Shown here: positions 5,973 to 6,980 of the stretch, piece after piece
Numbering within the stretch: the first letter of the stretch is position 1
Layout: each line of letters starts with the position of its first letter
Origin: an uncultured bacterium
Lineage (GTDB): Bacteria > Patescibacteria > JAEDAM01 > Absconditabacterales > Absconditicoccaceae
Reading direction: 5' to 3'
DNA length: 6,980 nucleotides
Assembly: GCA_937950065.1 (NCBI GenBank)
Contig: CALFEN010000125.1
Location: 1 to 6,980, forward strand
Program-made: the position numbers and the translations under genes
The notes under the pieces: generated by a model
Seen by the model: the letters and a program-made list of their open reading frames with translations, nothing else
The model's database searches: none
What the model was told of the DNA's origin: nothing

Positions 5973-6980
5973 ATGGAAACAACAGAAAACACTACAAACC
6001 ATGAACAAAAGGATAGTTCACAAATAGTTTTAGAAAAAGCAGAATTGTTATCAGACCTTGATATTGACTGGAATTTTTTAAAACTACTGCCTTGATTTGA
6101 CGGAGTAGAAATCAGGTCATGATTTTTTTCCGCAAAATATTTTGTAAATACTGCAAAGATGGTAGAAGACATCCCAGACAAAGAGCAACAAGTAGTCATG
6201 CAGATTTTTCAAAAGAGCTCAAATGCAATTATTGCTTGAGTAGAGATAGTAAGAAACCTTGTAAAACTTATGAGTGGATATTACAAAAATGAAACTTTAG
6301 CATCAAAACTTCTAGAAAGATATATGGAACTAAAACAGGAATCGAAAATCCTGCAGGAAAAAATGAGTCTTGATAATAATTTCCAAGATGAAGCCATAAA
6401 CAAAAATGTCGAACTTTTAAATATCAAAAAACGACTTGACGCATTATGGGTTCCTGCTTGAAATCAAGTACAAGTGGAAATCTGTAAAAAAGATGGAGAT
6501 ATATCAGAAAAATTTGCTCCCGTTATAAAAATCATCTGACCTTACAAAGTTTTTGCAAAACTCGAGTCAGTATATTTATGACTATTGGCAAGGACTACCA
6601 AAGTAGCCACAAATACTGCCAAGGTTGTGGAAGCAGCCAAATGAAAACCAGTAATATTTTTTGCAGACAGATTTGACTATTTCGGTACACAAAATATAGA
6701 TGGCTACGCTGCAATGCTTGGTGGCGCAAAATGACTGGCTACAGATGCACAAGCTTTTGCTCTAAACAAAAAATGACAATGAACAATGCCGCATGCATCT
6801 ATCGCAATATTTGACGGGGATACTGCCAAAGCTACACTGGAATTCGCGAAAAAAAATCCTGATGTCCCTTTAATATCATTGGTAGATTTTGATAACAACT
6901 GTACAGAGACAGCTGTGAGAACTGCAGAATTCCTAAAAAATCATTGATATGACTTAAATGCTGTAAGACTTGAGATCGGA
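5973..6980 (+). CDS. pncB: nicotinate phosphoribosyltransferase PncB (C-terminus beyond window)
   Basis: PncB couples nicotinate to PRPP, with ATP hydrolysis, giving nicotinate mononucleotide; it uses the product of PncA. Read with UGA as glycine, ATG at 5973 opens 336 codons to the window edge. Recognisable parts: an N-terminal segment with RSGFFSAKYFVNTAKM (48-63) and AIIAGVEIV (85-93); IIGPYKVFAKLESVYLGLLAR (187-207); TKVATNTAKVVEAA (209-222); FFADRFDYFG (229-238); DGYAAMLGGAKGLATDAQ (243-260); GTMPHA with the conserved His 274; and LVDFDNN (303-309). These fit the shorter archaeal/bacterial type of the family, usually about 380-400 residues, so roughly 50-150 residues are probably missing. 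Residues about 100-160 form a charged, helical, possibly coiled-coil stretch that I do not expect in this family. The first 20 residues are polar and may be flexible. No Shine-Dalgarno is seen; the gene starts 24 bp after its upstream neighbour. Confidence 0.93.

Noticed and set aside
6270..6461. A separate 63-residue gene
   Set aside because: It is an internal piece of pncB between an internal Met and an in-frame UGA glycine codon; the same frame runs on with conserved motifs.
5951..6898. Minus-strand open frames of 82 and 64 codons
   Set aside because: Both are antisense to pncB, whose sense frame carries strong family motifs.
1..6980. Frameshifted or pseudogenised genes caused by the many TGA codons
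   Set aside because: Frames stay constant across whole genes, catalytic residues are intact and TGA falls on conserved glycines, so this is recoding, not decay.
1..6980. UGA read as tryptophan (genetic code 4)
   Set aside because: The UGA positions match conserved glycines (KYDG, GDG, Nudix GG), not tryptophans; tryptophan is encoded by TGG.

Overview
The window is AT-rich and can only be read with UGA translated as glycine (genetic code 25). Every gene carries in-frame TGA codons where its family has conserved glycines, for example the KYDG adenylation motif of DNA ligase and the glycine pair opening a Nudix box. The stops seen are TAA or TAG. This code is known from Candidatus Absconditabacteria (SR1) and Candidatus Gracilibacteria, both CPR/Patescibacteria with reduced genomes. 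I cannot tell the two apart here. Read with the standard code, the window breaks into short spurious ORFs; read with code 25 it is almost fully coding.

Layout. Minus strand, from right to left: a Nudix/winged-helix protein of the NrtR type (4602 to 3943), a 229-bp gap, NAD+-dependent DNA ligase ligA (3713 to 1380), a 74-bp gap with a promoter, and a type IV pilin-like protein of at least 435 residues (1305 to the left edge, C-terminus cut off). Plus strand, divergent from the NrtR-like gene: nicotinamidase pncA (4908-5525), an unrecognised 126-residue protein (5568-5948), and nicotinate phosphoribosyltransferase pncB (5973 to the right edge, C-terminus cut off).

How the genes fit together. 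PncA converts nicotinamide to nicotinate and PncB converts nicotinate to nicotinate mononucleotide, so the plus-strand genes form an NAD salvage operon, as expected for a host-dependent cell that scavenges the pyridine ring. NrtR proteins sense NAD-related metabolites and control niacin salvage genes, so a divergent NrtR-like gene suggests direct control. The 305-bp divergent region supports this. Two back-to-back promoters share the form TTGAAA-N16-TATAAT. The palindrome TGTAATTTTTACA is centred exactly between their -35 boxes. A second inverted repeat, ATATACA-N6-TGTATAT, fills the spacer of the pnc promoter. The pncA leader of about 175 nt also holds a composite hairpin whose loop is complementary to an 8-base sequence present three times, once directly against the pncA start codon. 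LigA consumes NAD+, a loose metabolic link to the salvage genes.

The pilin-like protein joins a normal prepilin N-terminus to a long cysteine-containing, beta-rich extracellular part, suggesting a surface attachment protein. No RNA genes, insertion sequences or CRISPR arrays were seen.
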